Numbered from the stretch's first letter, positions 34,151 to 42,789 are shown. The stretch is 64,000 bases of DNA from Collinsella aerofaciens (GCF_028209625.1 NZ_JAQLDU010000003.1:1-64000), one strand, 5' to 3'. Program-made: numbers and translations. The notes: a model not told the origin generated them from the sequence alone.

Positions 34151-35134
34151 ATGTACGAGATCGACCTTAACCTCCCTAAGCAGATCGTCGCTGACGTCCT
34201 GTCCAACCACGAGATCCACAGCGTCGCCTTCGTCGGCTGCGGCGCTTCCATGTCCGACCTTTACCCCGCCAAGTACTTCCTGGCCAACAACACGGACAAG
34301 CTGAACGTTCAGATCTTCACCGCTAACGAGTTCAACTACGACACGCCTTCCTGGGTCAACGAGCACACCTTCGTGATCACCTGCTCCCTCGGTGGCTCCA
34401 CGCCCGAGACCGTCGAGGCCAACAAGACCGCCAAGAAGCACAACTGCCCGGTCGTCTCCCTCACCAACAAGGCTGGCTCCGCTCTGACCGTCGACGCCGA
34501 CCACGTCATCGTTCACGGCTTCCACGCCAACTACGCTGCCAAGTGCGAGAAGCCCGGCTACGCCATCGCTCTTGCTCTCGAGATCCTTCAGCAGACCGAG
34601 GGCTATGACCACTACGAGGACATGATCACCGGCCTCACCAACGTCTTCGATCTCTGCGAGAACGCCGCTCAGCACTGCAAGAAGCTCGCCAAGAAGTTCG
34701 CCGAGGACTTCAAGGACGACAAGATGATCTACTTCATGGCCTCCGGTGCCTCCGAGAAGATGGCTTACTCTCACGCCGCCTTCCTGTTCACCGAGATGCA
34801 GTGGATCGACGCCGCCGCCTACAACACCGGCGAGTACTTCCACGGCCCGTTCGAGGTTTCCACCGAGGGTAAGCCCTACGTCTTCTTCATGTCCGATGGC
34901 GCTACCCGTCCGATGGACGCCCGCGCCCTCACCTTCCTTGAGCGCATGGGCGCCAAGGTCGCTCTGATCGACTCCAAGGACTACGGCCTGGCTGACGCCG
35001 TGCCCGCGAGCGTCATCACCTACTTCAACCCGCTGCTGCACCTCGCCGTTATGCGTGAGTACGGCAACCAGATCGCCGAGGCCCGTCAGCACCCGCTGAC
35101 CATGCGTCGCTACATGTGGAAGCTTTCCTACTAA
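34151..35134 (+). CDS. SIS-domain protein, FrlB/GfrF-type deglycase (paralogue 2, PTS-linked)
   Basis: 327 residues with two SIS lobes. VAFVGCGASMSDLYPAKYF and TCSLGGSTPETVEANK form the phosphosugar site. The candidate catalytic pair is Glu215 (TEMQW) and His231 (YFHGPFE), 16 apart. C terminus RRYMWKLSY. It lies downstream of the PTS IIAB-IIC-IID genes, so it should act on the phosphorylated sugar they import. In gfr-type operons that substrate is fructoselysine or glucoselysine 6-phosphate. ATG 34151 has AAAGGA 9 nt upstream; earlier in-frame starts lie inside the palindrome and are unlikely. Confidence 0.82.
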   Translation: MYEIDLNLPKQIVADVLSNHEIHSVAFVGCGASMSDLYPAKYFLANNTDKLNVQIFTANEFNYDTPSWVNEHTFVITCSLGGSTPETVEANKTAKKHNCPVVSLTNKAGSALTVDADHVIVHGFHANYAAKCEKPGYAIALALEILQQTEGYDHYEDMITGLTNVFDLCENAAQHCKKLAKKFAEDFKDDKMIYFMASGASEKMAYSHAAFLFTEMQWIDAAAYNTGEYFHGPFEVSTEGKPYVFFMSDGATRPMDARALTFLERMGAKVALIDSKDYGLADAVPASVITYFNPLLHLAVMREYGNQIAEARQHPLTMRRYMWKLSY

Positions 35135-35167
35135 TCACAAGTAAGTAGACCTTACGGGTTGATTGAG

Positions 35168-35200
35168 AGGGGATGGGGTTTGCGCCCCGTCCCCTTTTTT
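35168..35200 (+). terminator. Terminator after SIS paralogue 2
   Basis: AGGGGATGGGG (35168-35178) pairs with CCCCGTCCCCT (35185-35195, one T-G pair) and a run of six T follows. Confidence 0.85.
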
Positions 35201-35239
35201 GCTCTGGGGAGGGCGTGTCTGTCGTGTCGCAAAACCCCA

Positions 35240-35280
35240 GATAAAACCTACCAAAATAAACCTGTCCCTTTTTGGCAGGT
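35240..35280. repeat. Dispersed 40-bp hairpin repeat, family A copy 1
   Basis: Begins GATAAAACCTACCAAAAT and ends TTTTTGGCAGGT; the ends form an ~11-bp stem and the loop contains CCTGTCCC. Copies at 37373-37413 and, inverted, at 45681-45720. It directly abuts the ribosome-binding site of the HAD gene. Confidence 0.8.
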
Positions 35281-35294
35281 GGGAGGAGATGCGT

Positions 35295-35924
35295 ATGATC
35301 AAGGCAGTGCTGTTTGACATGGACGGCGTGCTGGTCGATACCGAGTGGTTCTACAACCGTCGCCGCGTGGCATTTATGGAAGAGAAGGGCTTCCACTTTG
35401 ACGAGATCCCCGATCTTTCGGGGTCTAACGAGCCCGCCATTTGGAAGGCGCTGGTGCCCGACGATGTTGAGCTGCGCGAGCGCCTGCGCGTGGAGTACAA
35501 GCAGGTCTACAGCCCGGACCACCCCGTTCCGTATGCCGAGCTTCTCAACGAGCAGACGGAGCCGGTGATGCGCAAGCTGCACGAGCGCGGCGTGAAGTGC
35601 GCCATCGCGAGCTCGTCCTATCGCGAGCTCATTGACGAGCTGGTGGAGATTGCCGGTATCGCCGACGTGCTGGACTACACCATCAGCGGTCACGAGTGCA
35701 GTGCGTTTAAGCCCGACCCCGAGATCTACCTGCGTGCCATGGAGGCGCTGGGGGTGGAGCCTGCCGAGTGCCTGGTTATCGAGGACTCGCCTTTGGGCAT
35801 CGAGGCCGGTAAGTGCTCCGGCGCCCGCGTCCTGGCACTGCGTCCGCACGAGGGCGTTAACCTGGACCAAACGGGAGCCGACGCCGTCATCGACAACCTC
35901 GCCGACATTCTGACCGCTTTGTAG
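35295..35924 (+). CDS. HAD-superfamily hydrolase, beta-phosphoglucomutase-like
   Basis: 209 residues. Motif I LFDMDGVLVDTE carries the nucleophile Asp and the acid/base Asp; motif II is IASSSYREL; motif III FKPDPEIYL gives the Lys; motif IV VIEDSPLGIEAGK gives the acidic metal ligands. The cap domain between motifs I and II suits sugar phosphates. In a sugar-uptake cluster it may interconvert or dephosphorylate sugar phosphates. ATG 35295 has GGGAGGAG 8 nt upstream and fits better than ATG 35289. Confidence 0.85.
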   Translation: MIKAVLFDMDGVLVDTEWFYNRRRVAFMEEKGFHFDEIPDLSGSNEPAIWKALVPDDVELRERLRVEYKQVYSPDHPVPYAELLNEQTEPVMRKLHERGVKCAIASSSYRELIDELVEIAGIADVLDYTISGHECSAFKPDPEIYLRAMEALGVEPAECLVIEDSPLGIEAGKCSGARVLALRPHEGVNLDQTGADAVIDNLADILTAL

Positions 35925-36019
35925 CGTCAATTCGCCGCAAGAAGTGCGGATTCACACGTCTCTTGCGGTGGATTGGCTCATTTTGGCTTCGATTTAGATC
36001 CGTTTGGCTTCGACTCGGA

Positions 36020-36142
36020 CTAAGTGAGTAGACTTTTTGGCACATGCCGAGCGCAAAGCGTATCTGCCTTAGTAAAACCGCAGGTCGGAGAGGTGGCTGT
36101 TTTGAGTGCGCTTGGTAGATCGCGAAAAGTCTACTCACTTAG
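36020..36142. repeat. Inverted repeat, perfect 18-bp arms
   Basis: 36020-36037 is the exact reverse complement of 36125-36142; arms contain AAGTGAGTAGACTTTT. The GAGTAGAC core resembles the GAGTAGTC next to the 219-440 repeat. The 87-bp centre has no gene. A smaller CCGCAAGA/TCTTGCGG pair lies just upstream (35935-35968). Confidence 0.85.
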
Positions 36143-36221
36143 AATTTGGCTCTTTGGTTGGGGAGCTGCTGGCTCGTTTTGGTTGTCGAGAGAGGGTGAA
36201 TTGAAGCGCCCTCTCGCGCTC

Positions 36222-36232
36222 CATGCTACAAT
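36222..36232 (+). promoter_or_regulatory. Extended -10 promoter of the YitT gene
   Basis: TGCTACAAT (36224-36232) is an extended -10 box; no good -35 at normal spacing. GAGAGGG/CCCTCTC flanks the upstream DNA as a possible operator. Confidence 0.45.
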
Positions 36233-36277
36233 CGCCGGCATGCCCCACAATTACATCTGCCTTCGAAAGGAGCCTAC

Positions 36278-37285
36278 GTGGCGAACGCCATCGATCAGCT
36301 CACGGACCGCGTGCTCGTGCTCGGCCGTCTCACCATCGTCCGCCGCGCCATTACTGCCGTGGCGGTCACCATCTCCGCCGTTCTCCAGACATTTCTGATT
36401 CAGGCGTTCATTCGCCCCGCCGACCTGCTTCCGAGCGGCCTCACCGGCGTCGCGGTCCTGCTCGATCGCGTCACCTCGCTCGGCGGCGTTCATATCGACA
36501 TCTCGCTCGGCATGCTCGCGCTCAACATCCCCGTGGCGCTCCTTTGCTGGAGCGGCATCAGCAAGCGCTTCGTCATCTTCTCGATGATGCAGGTCATGCT
36601 CTCGTCGCTGTTCCTCAACATCTTTCACTTCGCCCCGTTTTTGGGCGACAAGATCATGCTCATCATCTTTGGCGGCGTGGTCTCGGGCCTGGGCGCCGCC
36701 ATCGCGCTTAAGTCCGGCGCATCCACCGGCGGCACCGACTTTATCGCGCTGTGGGTTTCCAACCATACAGGCAAGACCATCTGGGGCGTCATCTTTGGCT
36801 TTAACTGCGCTATCCTGGCGATCTTTGGCTTTATGTTTGGCTGGGACAATGCGGCGTATTCCATCGTGTTCCAGTTTATTTCGACCAAGACCATCGACAG
36901 TTTCTACCGACGCTACGACCGTGTGACGCTGCAGATCACGACACGCAAGGCAGACGAGGTCATGACAGCCTATGTTGACCATTTTCAGCATGGCATTAGC
37001 TGCGCCGAGGTCATTGGCGGATACAGCCGCGAAAAGATGTATCTGCTGCATGCCGTTGTCTCGACCTACGAGAGCCAGGACATTATCAAGCTGGTGTGCG
37101 ATATTGATCCCGGCGCCGTGATCAATGTGTTCCACACGCTCAACTTCGTGGGCGGCTGGTGGGGCGGTCATGTCGACGAGCCCATGCCCACGGCCGTACC
37201 CGATCCCGACAAGCCCGCGCGCATGGCCAGCAGGCAGGCGCGCCTCAGCGAGCAGGACAGTCTGCAGCAGGACGACGGCAAGTAG
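36278..37285 (+). CDS. YitT-family membrane protein with DUF2179 domain
   Basis: 335 residues. An N-terminal membrane region of five to six segments includes FIRPADLLPSGLTGVAVLLD and IALKSGASTGGTDFIA, a conserved YitT signature. The C-terminal soluble DUF2179 domain includes RVTLQITTRKADEV and GISCAEVIGGYSREK. The biological role of the family is unsettled; a transporter or sensor is possible. The GTG start at 36278 has AAAGGAG 5 nt upstream. A terminator at 37326 ends the transcript. Confidence 0.85.
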   Translation: MANAIDQLTDRVLVLGRLTIVRRAITAVAVTISAVLQTFLIQAFIRPADLLPSGLTGVAVLLDRVTSLGGVHIDISLGMLALNIPVALLCWSGISKRFVIFSMMQVMLSSLFLNIFHFAPFLGDKIMLIIFGGVVSGLGAAIALKSGASTGGTDFIALWVSNHTGKTIWGVIFGFNCAILAIFGFMFGWDNAAYSIVFQFISTKTIDSFYRRYDRVTLQITTRKADEVMTAYVDHFQHGISCAEVIGGYSREKMYLLHAVVSTYESQDIIKLVCDIDPGAVINVFHTLNFVGGWWGGHVDEPMPTAVPDPDKPARMASRQARLSEQDSLQQDDGK

Positions 37286-37325
37286 GGTTTTGGCTTTTTG
37301 CCGGTCAAGCGCAGCCCATTCGAAT

Positions 37326-37367
37326 GAGCCCCCCGAAAGCCCCGTTGCTTTCGAGGGGCTCTCGTTT
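37326..37367 (+). terminator. Terminator after the YitT gene
   Basis: A 15-bp stem, 37326-37340 with 37347-37361, one mismatch, then TCGTTT. Confidence 0.75.
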
Positions 37368-37372
37368 GACCA

Positions 37373-37413
37373 GATAAAACCTACCAAAATGAAGCTGTCG
37401 CTTTTTGGTAGGT
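37373..37413. repeat. Dispersed 40-bp hairpin repeat, family A copy 2
   Basis: Same layout as 35240-35280. The 11-bp ACCTACCAAAA/TTTTGGTAGGT stem is perfect here, whereas copy 1 has a mismatch in it. The loop reads GAAGCTGTCGC. Confidence 0.8.
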
Positions 37414-37439
37414 GGGGTGTATCGTTTTATCAAACTGAG

Positions 37440-37476
37440 ATAACATATAAAAAGACGTTATATACGTATTAGTTAT
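37440..37476. promoter_or_regulatory. ATAAC/GTTAT boxes before gntR (37505)
   Basis: ATAAC at 37440-37444 and GTTAT at 37457-37461 and 37472-37476. The AAGACGTTATA string at 37452-37462 is identical to that in the PTS promoter (31312-31322). This suggests autoregulation by the adjacent GntR and control of the PTS operon. Confidence 0.55.
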
Positions 37477-37504
37477 TTCGCTATTTTGATAAGAGTGATC
37501 AGAT

Positions 37505-38224
37505 ATGCCCGCACCCAAAAATGCACCACTTTACCAGCAGATTTACGACGAAATCAAGGATGCGATCGAGAAAGGTGTTTATGCACCCAAGGAGCGTATC
37601 CCGTCCGAGCTTGAGCTTGCCGAGCAGTACGAGGTAAGCCGCATTACGGTGCGTCGCGCCGTTGAGGAGCTGTGCTCCGATGGCTACCTGGTTAAGCAGC
37701 AGGGCCGCGGCACCTTTGTCTCCACGCCGCACATCAACCGCCAGTTCCACGCCTCGACGCTGCAGACGTTTACCGCGCTGTGTGCCGACAATGACATGAA
37801 GGCGGGTGCACACGTGGTCGATCGCCAGATTGTGCCGGCACGTCAAAACGAGATGGAGTTCTTTGGCCTGCAGAAGGACGCGCTGCTACTGCACATTAAG
37901 CGAGTGCGTACGGCCGACGGCGAGCCCATCTTTGAGGAAAACATCTTTGTGCCGTTTGATACATACCGTGAGCTGTTGACGGCCGATCTTGAGGACAAGT
38001 CGATTTTTGCCGAGGTCGAGCGTGTTGGCGGAACGCCGATTGTCTCGGTTGGCTACCGTACGGTCGAGGCCGTTCGCGCTAACGCCGAGCAAGCGGCCGA
38101 GTTGGGCATTGCTCCGCACGATCCACTGCTCAATCTGCGTGCCGGCTTTATCGGCCCCAATGGCGAGCCGGTCCTGATGGGTAAGCAGTACTACGTGGGT
38201 AGCCGTTACGTCATGGTGATGTAA
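37505..38224 (+). CDS. GntR/HutC-family regulator with UTRA domain
   Basis: 239 residues. The winged helix (residues 8-72) reads PLYQQIYDEIKDAIEKGVY, RIPSELELAEQYEVSRITV, and the wing QQGRGTFVST. The UTRA domain follows, with LLLHIKRVRTADGEPIFEEN near the ligand site. Shared operator-like boxes in its own promoter and in the PTS IIAB promoter make it the best candidate regulator of the 30-35 kb genes. A hairpin follows directly (38225-38252). Confidence 0.88.
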   Translation: MPAPKNAPLYQQIYDEIKDAIEKGVYAPKERIPSELELAEQYEVSRITVRRAVEELCSDGYLVKQQGRGTFVSTPHINRQFHASTLQTFTALCADNDMKAGAHVVDRQIVPARQNEMEFFGLQKDALLLHIKRVRTADGEPIFEENIFVPFDTYRELLTADLEDKSIFAEVERVGGTPIVSVGYRTVEAVRANAEQAAELGIAPHDPLLNLRAGFIGPNGEPVLMGKQYYVGSRYVMVM

Positions 38225-38410
38225 GTTACGCGGTTTTACCAAACCGCGTAACGGGCCGACGCTGCGCCCTTGGTTCCGCCGTTCTGACGAACGGCGGACC
38301 GGTCGACGCTGCAAGCCCGCCAGAGCGGCAATCTGCCTTTCAACTTCGGCGGCATGACCAGAAGGTCAATGCCGCCTCGTTTCAAGGCACCTTGCTCGCT
38401 CTGACGGGCT
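38225..38410. repeat. Series of three hairpins after gntR
   Basis: First: perfect 12-bp stem GTTACGCGGTTT/AAACCGCGTAAC (38225-38236, 38241-38252). Second: perfect 10-bp stem TCCGCCGTTC/GAACGGCGGA (38275-38284, 38289-38298). Third: a ~97-nt imperfect hairpin with outer stem 38314-38327/38397-38410 and inner stem 38348-38359/38364-38376. No gene occurs in 38225-38640. Confidence 0.75.
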
Positions 38411-38445
38411 TTCGCTGACTTTGCCAAAACATCGACTACCCGCAG

Positions 38446-38544
38446 AATGAGCGTGGATAATCTCCCGTTTTTGGCTTGGTGACGGGCCCAAAGTGGGAGA
38501 TTATCCACGCCCATCCGGAAAGTGTCCAAAAATCCACGCTCGTT
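38446..38544. repeat. GAGCGTGGAT-family repeats, inverted pair plus one more copy
   Basis: GCGTGGATAATCTCCC (38451-38466) is the exact reverse complement of 38495-38510. A third, inverted family member at 38523-38544 contains TCCACGCTCG. Related units lie at 49702-49822 and 54932-54953. Confidence 0.75.
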
Positions 38545-38640
38545 CCCTTCGGATTGCATCGCCCGTGGCCGGCAGCCGTGCGGCACCGGTCCGCGTGGCG
38601 GCGTATAATCGGCGGCAGATGACTTGGACGTTAGGAAACC

Positions 38641-40623
38641 ATGACCGATAGCATGCAACAGACGGCGCTCGACACGCTCGGCGCCTATTTTGGCTACACC
38701 TCGTTTCGCCCGGGGCAGGACCGTATGGTCGATGCGATCCTTGCCGGCTGCGACGCGCTGGGCGTTATGCCCACGGGCGCCGGCAAGTCCATTTGCTACC
38801 AGGTGCCCGCGCTCATGCTTCCCGGCATCACCTTTGTGGTGAGTCCGTTGCTGTCGCTTATGGAGGACCAGACCCGCGCGCTGCTCGCGGCGGGTGCGCG
38901 CCCCAGTTATCTCAACTCCAGCCTTACTCCGGCCCAGCAAAACACCGTGCTCAAGCGGGCGCGCGAGGGCCGCTACCAGCTTATGTACGTGGCGCCCGAG
39001 CGCTTGCTCGAGCCACGCTTTTTGGCCTTTGCGCAGGAGGCCGCGGCGGACGGCGGCATTGGCGTGCCGCTCGTGGCCATTGACGAGGCCCACTGCGTGA
39101 GCCAATGGGGCCAGGATTTCCGTCCCGCCTACCTGCAGATTCGTGAGTTCATCGATTCCCTGCCGCAGCGCCCCATCGTGGCGGCCTTTACCGCTACGGC
39201 GACTGAGCGTGTGCGCGCGGACATTCAGCAGATGCTCGGCCTGCATAATCCCGCGACGGTGGTGACGGGCTTCGATCGCAAGAACCTCTACTTTGGCTGC
39301 GAGGAGATGGGCGACAAGGCCAAGGCAGCGTGGGTGCGCGACTATGTGATTGCGCATTCGGGCGAGAGCGGCATCGTGTATTGCTCGACCCGCAAGACGG
39401 TCGATGCGCTGGCAGGCGAGCTTGCCGAGGCGCTGGGCCCCAGCGGCATTCGCGTTGGCCGCTACCATGCCGGCATGGGCAATGACGCCCGCCGCCAAAG
39501 CCAGCGTGCCTTTATTGACGACGATCTTCAGGTGATGGTTGCCACCAACGCCTTTGGCATGGGCATCGACAAGCCCAACGTGCGCTACGTGATCCACAAC
39601 AATGTGCCCGAGAGCATCGAGGCCTACTACCAGGAGGCGGGCCGCGCCGGCCGCGATGGCGATCCGGCCAGCTGCCACTTACTGTGGAACGGCAACGATT
39701 TTCGCATGCGCCGCTTTTTGATCGACCGCGGCGATGCGGCCGACGAGGCGCTCGACGACGAGCAACGCGCGTGGGCGCTCCAAAATCGATATCGTCTGCT
39801 CAGCCAGATGGAGGGCTACTGCAATACCACCGGCTGCCTGCGCGAATATATGCTGCGCTACTTTGGCGACGAGGCCGCGGCCGAGCATGCTGCTGCGGCT
39901 GGTGCGGGCGCCACCGCCACGGACGAAGCCGAGGGCTGCGGCAACTGCAGCAACTGCCTCACGCAGTTCGAGGTCGAGGACGTCACCGATATGGCCCGCG
40001 CCGCCGTGCGCTATGTGGCCACGCGACCCATGCGCTTTGGCAAGTCGCTGATCGCTGATGTGCTCCACGGCGGCAACGCCGAGCGCATTCGCCAGATGCA
40101 TCTGGACGAGGACCGCGGCTACGGTGAGCTGTCGAGCGAATCGGTCGGGCGCATCAAGGACATCATCGGTCAGCTGTGCGGCCGCGGTTATTTGGCAACC
40201 TCGCAGGGGCAGTACCCGGTCGTTGGGCTGGGCCCGCGTGCCGTCGAGGTCGAGGATGAGGCGTTCGCCTTTACCGTTAAGCGTCGCGCGTCCAAGCGCA
40301 AGGCCTCGGCCCGCGCCCGCCGTGCGGTGGATCTGCTGCGCGAGGAGGCCGAGCTGGATCAGCGCCCGCGCGTGGGCGACGATGCCGAGCTGTTCGAGCG
40401 CCTACGCGCCCTGCGCAAGGAGATCTCGACCGAGCTGGAGATGGCGCCGTACATGGTCTTTTCCGACAAGGCCCTGCGCGGTCTGTGCCGTCTACGCCCG
40501 CAGACGCGCGACGAGCTTGTTCAGGTCAACGGCATTGGCGAGAAAAAGGCCGACGCCTTTGGCGAGCAGTTTATGGCGGCGATTGAAGAATTTGAGTCCG
40601 AGCATGCGCGGGATGGAGCGTAA
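38641..40623 (+). CDS. recQ: ATP-dependent DNA helicase RecQ
   Basis: 660 residues. Helicase motifs: MPTGAGKSICYQ (Walker A, ~44), VVSPLLSLMEDQ, AIDEAHCVSQWGQDFRP (DEAH, ~147), FTATAT, and YYQEAGRAGRDG (motif VI). The RQC zinc site is seen in YCNTTGCLREYMLRYFG and CGNCSNC, with an Ala/Thr-rich insert between. A C-terminal HRDC domain covers about 575-655. It unwinds branched DNA 3'-5' in recombination and repair. Its stop overlaps the region of the next gntR start by only 2 bp spacing, so they are co-transcribed. Confidence 0.95.
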   Translation: MTDSMQQTALDTLGAYFGYTSFRPGQDRMVDAILAGCDALGVMPTGAGKSICYQVPALMLPGITFVVSPLLSLMEDQTRALLAAGARPSYLNSSLTPAQQNTVLKRAREGRYQLMYVAPERLLEPRFLAFAQEAAADGGIGVPLVAIDEAHCVSQWGQDFRPAYLQIREFIDSLPQRPIVAAFTATATERVRADIQQMLGLHNPATVVTGFDRKNLYFGCEEMGDKAKAAWVRDYVIAHSGESGIVYCSTRKTVDALAGELAEALGPSGIRVGRYHAGMGNDARRQSQRAFIDDDLQVMVATNAFGMGIDKPNVRYVIHNNVPESIEAYYQEAGRAGRDGDPASCHLLWNGNDFRMRRFLIDRGDAADEALDDEQRAWALQNRYRLLSQMEGYCNTTGCLREYMLRYFGDEAAAEHAAAAGAGATATDEAEGCGNCSNCLTQFEVEDVTDMARAAVRYVATRPMRFGKSLIADVLHGGNAERIRQMHLDEDRGYGELSSESVGRIKDIIGQLCGRGYLATSQGQYPVVGLGPRAVEVEDEAFAFTVKRRASKRKASARARRAVDLLREEAELDQRPRVGDDAELFERLRALRKEISTELEMAPYMVFSDKALRGLCRLRPQTRDELVQVNGIGEKKADAFGEQFMAAIEEFESEHARDGA

Positions 40624-40625
40624 CG

Positions 40626-41381
40626 ATGGCAACCGACGATAAAACCGACCGCGCTGGCGCGTCCGCCGTGCCGCTGTACCAGCAGGTCATGGACGACCTA
40701 AAGGGCGAGATCGCACGCGGCGTGTACGCGCCCGGCTCGCGCATTCCTTCCGAGATAGAGCTCGCGAAGTCCTACGGCGTGGGGCGCATTACCGTGCGCC
40801 GCGCCATCGAGGAGCTGTCGCGCGCGGGGTACCTCAACCGCCAGCAGGGGAGGGGCACCTTCGTGTGCGCCCCCAAGCTCAAGCGCAAGATTGTCCAGAA
40901 AGGCGACGTCCAGAGCTTTTCCGAGGGTTGCGCCGCCAACGACATGGTGGCCGGAGCGCGCCTGGTGTCGCGCGCGGTGGTTGCGGCGACGCACGAGGAC
41001 GCGGCGTTTTTTGGCGTGGAACCCGGCTGCGAGCTCATTGTGGTCGAGCGCGTGCGCACGGCAGACGGCGTGCCCGTCATGCTCGAGAACAACGCCTTTG
41101 TGCTCGCCGACCATCCCTACCTGCAGACGCTTGCCGATAAGGACCTCGCCGACAACTCGATCTTCTCGCTCGTTGCCGAGCATTCGGGTCGCGCGCCGCT
41201 CAAGTCCGACCCCTGCACCGTGGAGATTGCGCTGGCGGATGCCCACGCGGCCCCGCTGCTGGAGGTGCCGGTCGGCGAGCCGCTCTTCTATATGGAGGCC
41301 TACTTTACCGACGCCGGCGGACGCCCTCTACTGCTCGGGCGTCAAAAGATCGTGGGCTCGCGCTACGTGTTCGACATCTAA
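40626..41381 (+). CDS. GntR/HutC-family regulator with UTRA domain
   Basis: 251 residues, similar to the regulator at 37505 (PLYQQVMDDLKGEIARGVY, RIPSEIELAKSYGVGRITV, QQGRGTFVCA), with a full UTRA domain. It starts 2 bp after recQ and ends 144 bp before SIS paralogue 3. Two tandem 10-bp repeat pairs in that gap are its probable binding sites. The link with recQ is probably only positional. Confidence 0.87.
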   Translation: MATDDKTDRAGASAVPLYQQVMDDLKGEIARGVYAPGSRIPSEIELAKSYGVGRITVRRAIEELSRAGYLNRQQGRGTFVCAPKLKRKIVQKGDVQSFSEGCAANDMVAGARLVSRAVVAATHEDAAFFGVEPGCELIVVERVRTADGVPVMLENNAFVLADHPYLQTLADKDLADNSIFSLVAEHSGRAPLKSDPCTVEIALADAHAAPLLEVPVGEPLFYMEAYFTDAGGRPLLLGRQKIVGSRYVFDI

Positions 41382-41390
41382 CGTCCACAG

Positions 41391-41472
41391 ATAGAACAAC
41401 ATAGAACAAATTTGCCGGGATGACTTCACGGGCGTTATTACACGTGTTATAAATAGGACAACATAGAACGAC
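41391..41472. promoter_or_regulatory. Two tandem ATAGAACAAC repeat pairs before SIS paralogue 3
   Basis: ATAGAACAAC-ATAGAACAAA at 41391-41410 and ATAGGACAAC-ATAGAACGAC at 41453-41472. Each is a head-to-tail 10-bp duplication, one helical turn apart. Between them lies GTTATAAATAG, a possible -10 region. Candidate operators for the GntR protein encoded just upstream. Confidence 0.6.
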
Positions 41473-41525
41473 CGCAGGTACGAGCTGCCGTCGTTCAAAG
41501 CCGCCACACAAGGAGGAGCGTCACC

Positions 41526-42494
41526 GTGAACGCACACGATCTGATTCAGGAAATTATCGAGCGCAAGGGTAAGATCGAGAACGTCTTTTGGATCGCCTGC
41601 GGCGGTTCGATGATCGACCTGATGCCGGCTAACGAGCTGCTCAAGCGCGAGGCCACCACGTTTGCCTCAACGGTCTACACGGCACGCGAGTTTTGCCTGA
41701 TGGCGCCCAAGAGCCTGGGGCCGAAGTCACTCGTCGTCGCCTGCAGCCACAGCGGCAATACGCAGGAGGTTGTCGATGCCTGCGAGATGGCGCTCGCCGC
41801 CGGCGCCGAGGTCGTGACTATGACCGACTACGCGGGCTCCAAGATCGACAACGGCAAGTGGACCACCTGGGTCTATCCGTGGGGCAAGGGCGAGTCGCAG
41901 GCCGAGGTCCCGCAGGGCATTGGCGTGCTAATGGCTGCCGAGCTGCTCGACCAGCAGGAGGGCTACGAGGCGCTCGCCGACATGTATGCCGGCCTTAAGC
42001 AGATGGACGCGCTGCTGCCCGCCGCCCGCGAGAAGGTCAACGCCGAGCTGGGCGATCGCTTTGCCGAGCTCTGCCAGCAGCACAAGTTCTTCTATATCCT
42101 GGGCTCCGGCCCCAACTTTAGCCAGACCTATGCCATGGCCATCTGCTCGCTCATGGAGATGCAGTGGCAGCACTGCTGCTACATCCACTCCGGCGAGTAC
42201 TTCCACGGCCCGTTCGAGGCTACCGAGCCCGGCGTGTTCTACTTTGTGCAGCTCGGATCGGGCGAGTGTCGCCCCATGGAGGAGCGCGCGCTGGCGTTCC
42301 TCAACACGCACACCGACACGATCATGGTGCTCGACGCACTCGAGTACGGCGTGGGCGACGTGCCTGCCAGCGTGCGTTCGTACCTGGAGCCAATCTTCTT
42401 CTACGCGATGAGCTGCGAGCTGCGCGCAGCCCGCGGTAAGGCGTTCGACCACAGCCCCGAGATTCGTCGCTACATGGGCATCGAGCAGTACTAG
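41526..42494 (+). CDS. SIS-domain protein, FrlB/GfrF-type deglycase (paralogue 3)
   Basis: 322 residues. FWIACGGSMIDLMPANELL and VVACSHSGNTQEVVDA are the phosphosugar loops. The catalytic pair is Glu211 (MEMQW) and His227 (YFHGPFE); the intervening segment CCYIHSGEYFHGP is the closest of the four to E. coli FrlB. It ends RRYMGIEQY. The GTG start has AAGGAGGAG upstream. It has no PTS genes next to it and is probably controlled by the GntR gene before it. A terminator follows at 42519. Confidence 0.82.
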   Translation: MNAHDLIQEIIERKGKIENVFWIACGGSMIDLMPANELLKREATTFASTVYTAREFCLMAPKSLGPKSLVVACSHSGNTQEVVDACEMALAAGAEVVTMTDYAGSKIDNGKWTTWVYPWGKGESQAEVPQGIGVLMAAELLDQQEGYEALADMYAGLKQMDALLPAAREKVNAELGDRFAELCQQHKFFYILGSGPNFSQTYAMAICSLMEMQWQHCCYIHSGEYFHGPFEATEPGVFYFVQLGSGECRPMEERALAFLNTHTDTIMVLDALEYGVGDVPASVRSYLEPIFFYAMSCELRAARGKAFDHSPEIRRYMGIEQY

Positions 42495-42518
42495 GTACCG
42501 GGAATTATCTTTTTTGAC

Positions 42519-42548
42519 GGGGTCTGCGCTGCGCGCGGGCCCCTTTTT
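42519..42548 (+). terminator. Terminator after SIS paralogue 3
   Basis: GGGGTCTGCGC pairs with GCGCGGGCCCC (wobbles included), then TTTTTG. Confidence 0.75.
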
Positions 42549-42587
42549 GCGTTGTGGCGGCCGGATTCGTGTCTGCGCGAAAACGAA

Positions 42588-42761
42588 GTCTAATACTTTT
42601 CCGCGAAGTGAACGACCTATTTTGGACCCCCGAAGCATCGACATTTTTTGGCGCCAAAACCGCAGGAAAATCTTAATGAAACCGCAGGAAATGGTTCCCA
42701 TAAAGTGTCGATGCTTCGGGGGCTCATTTTTGCTCGTTCACTTCGCGGAAAAGTATTAGAC
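42588..42761. repeat. 174-bp near-palindrome with two nested perfect stems
   Basis: The outer arms are a perfect 28-bp inverted repeat (42588-42615 with 42734-42761). After an 11/11-nt internal bulge comes a second perfect 17-bp stem (42627-42643 with 42706-42722). The 62-nt centre holds a 14-bp palindrome TTTTGGCGCCAAAA (42646-42659) and two direct copies of AAACCGCAGGAAA. It lies between the convergent SIS and dehydrogenase genes, apart from the terminators of both. Confidence 0.92.
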
Positions 42762-42789
42762 CTAAATTTGTAAGCGTGTCGTGTGAGCC

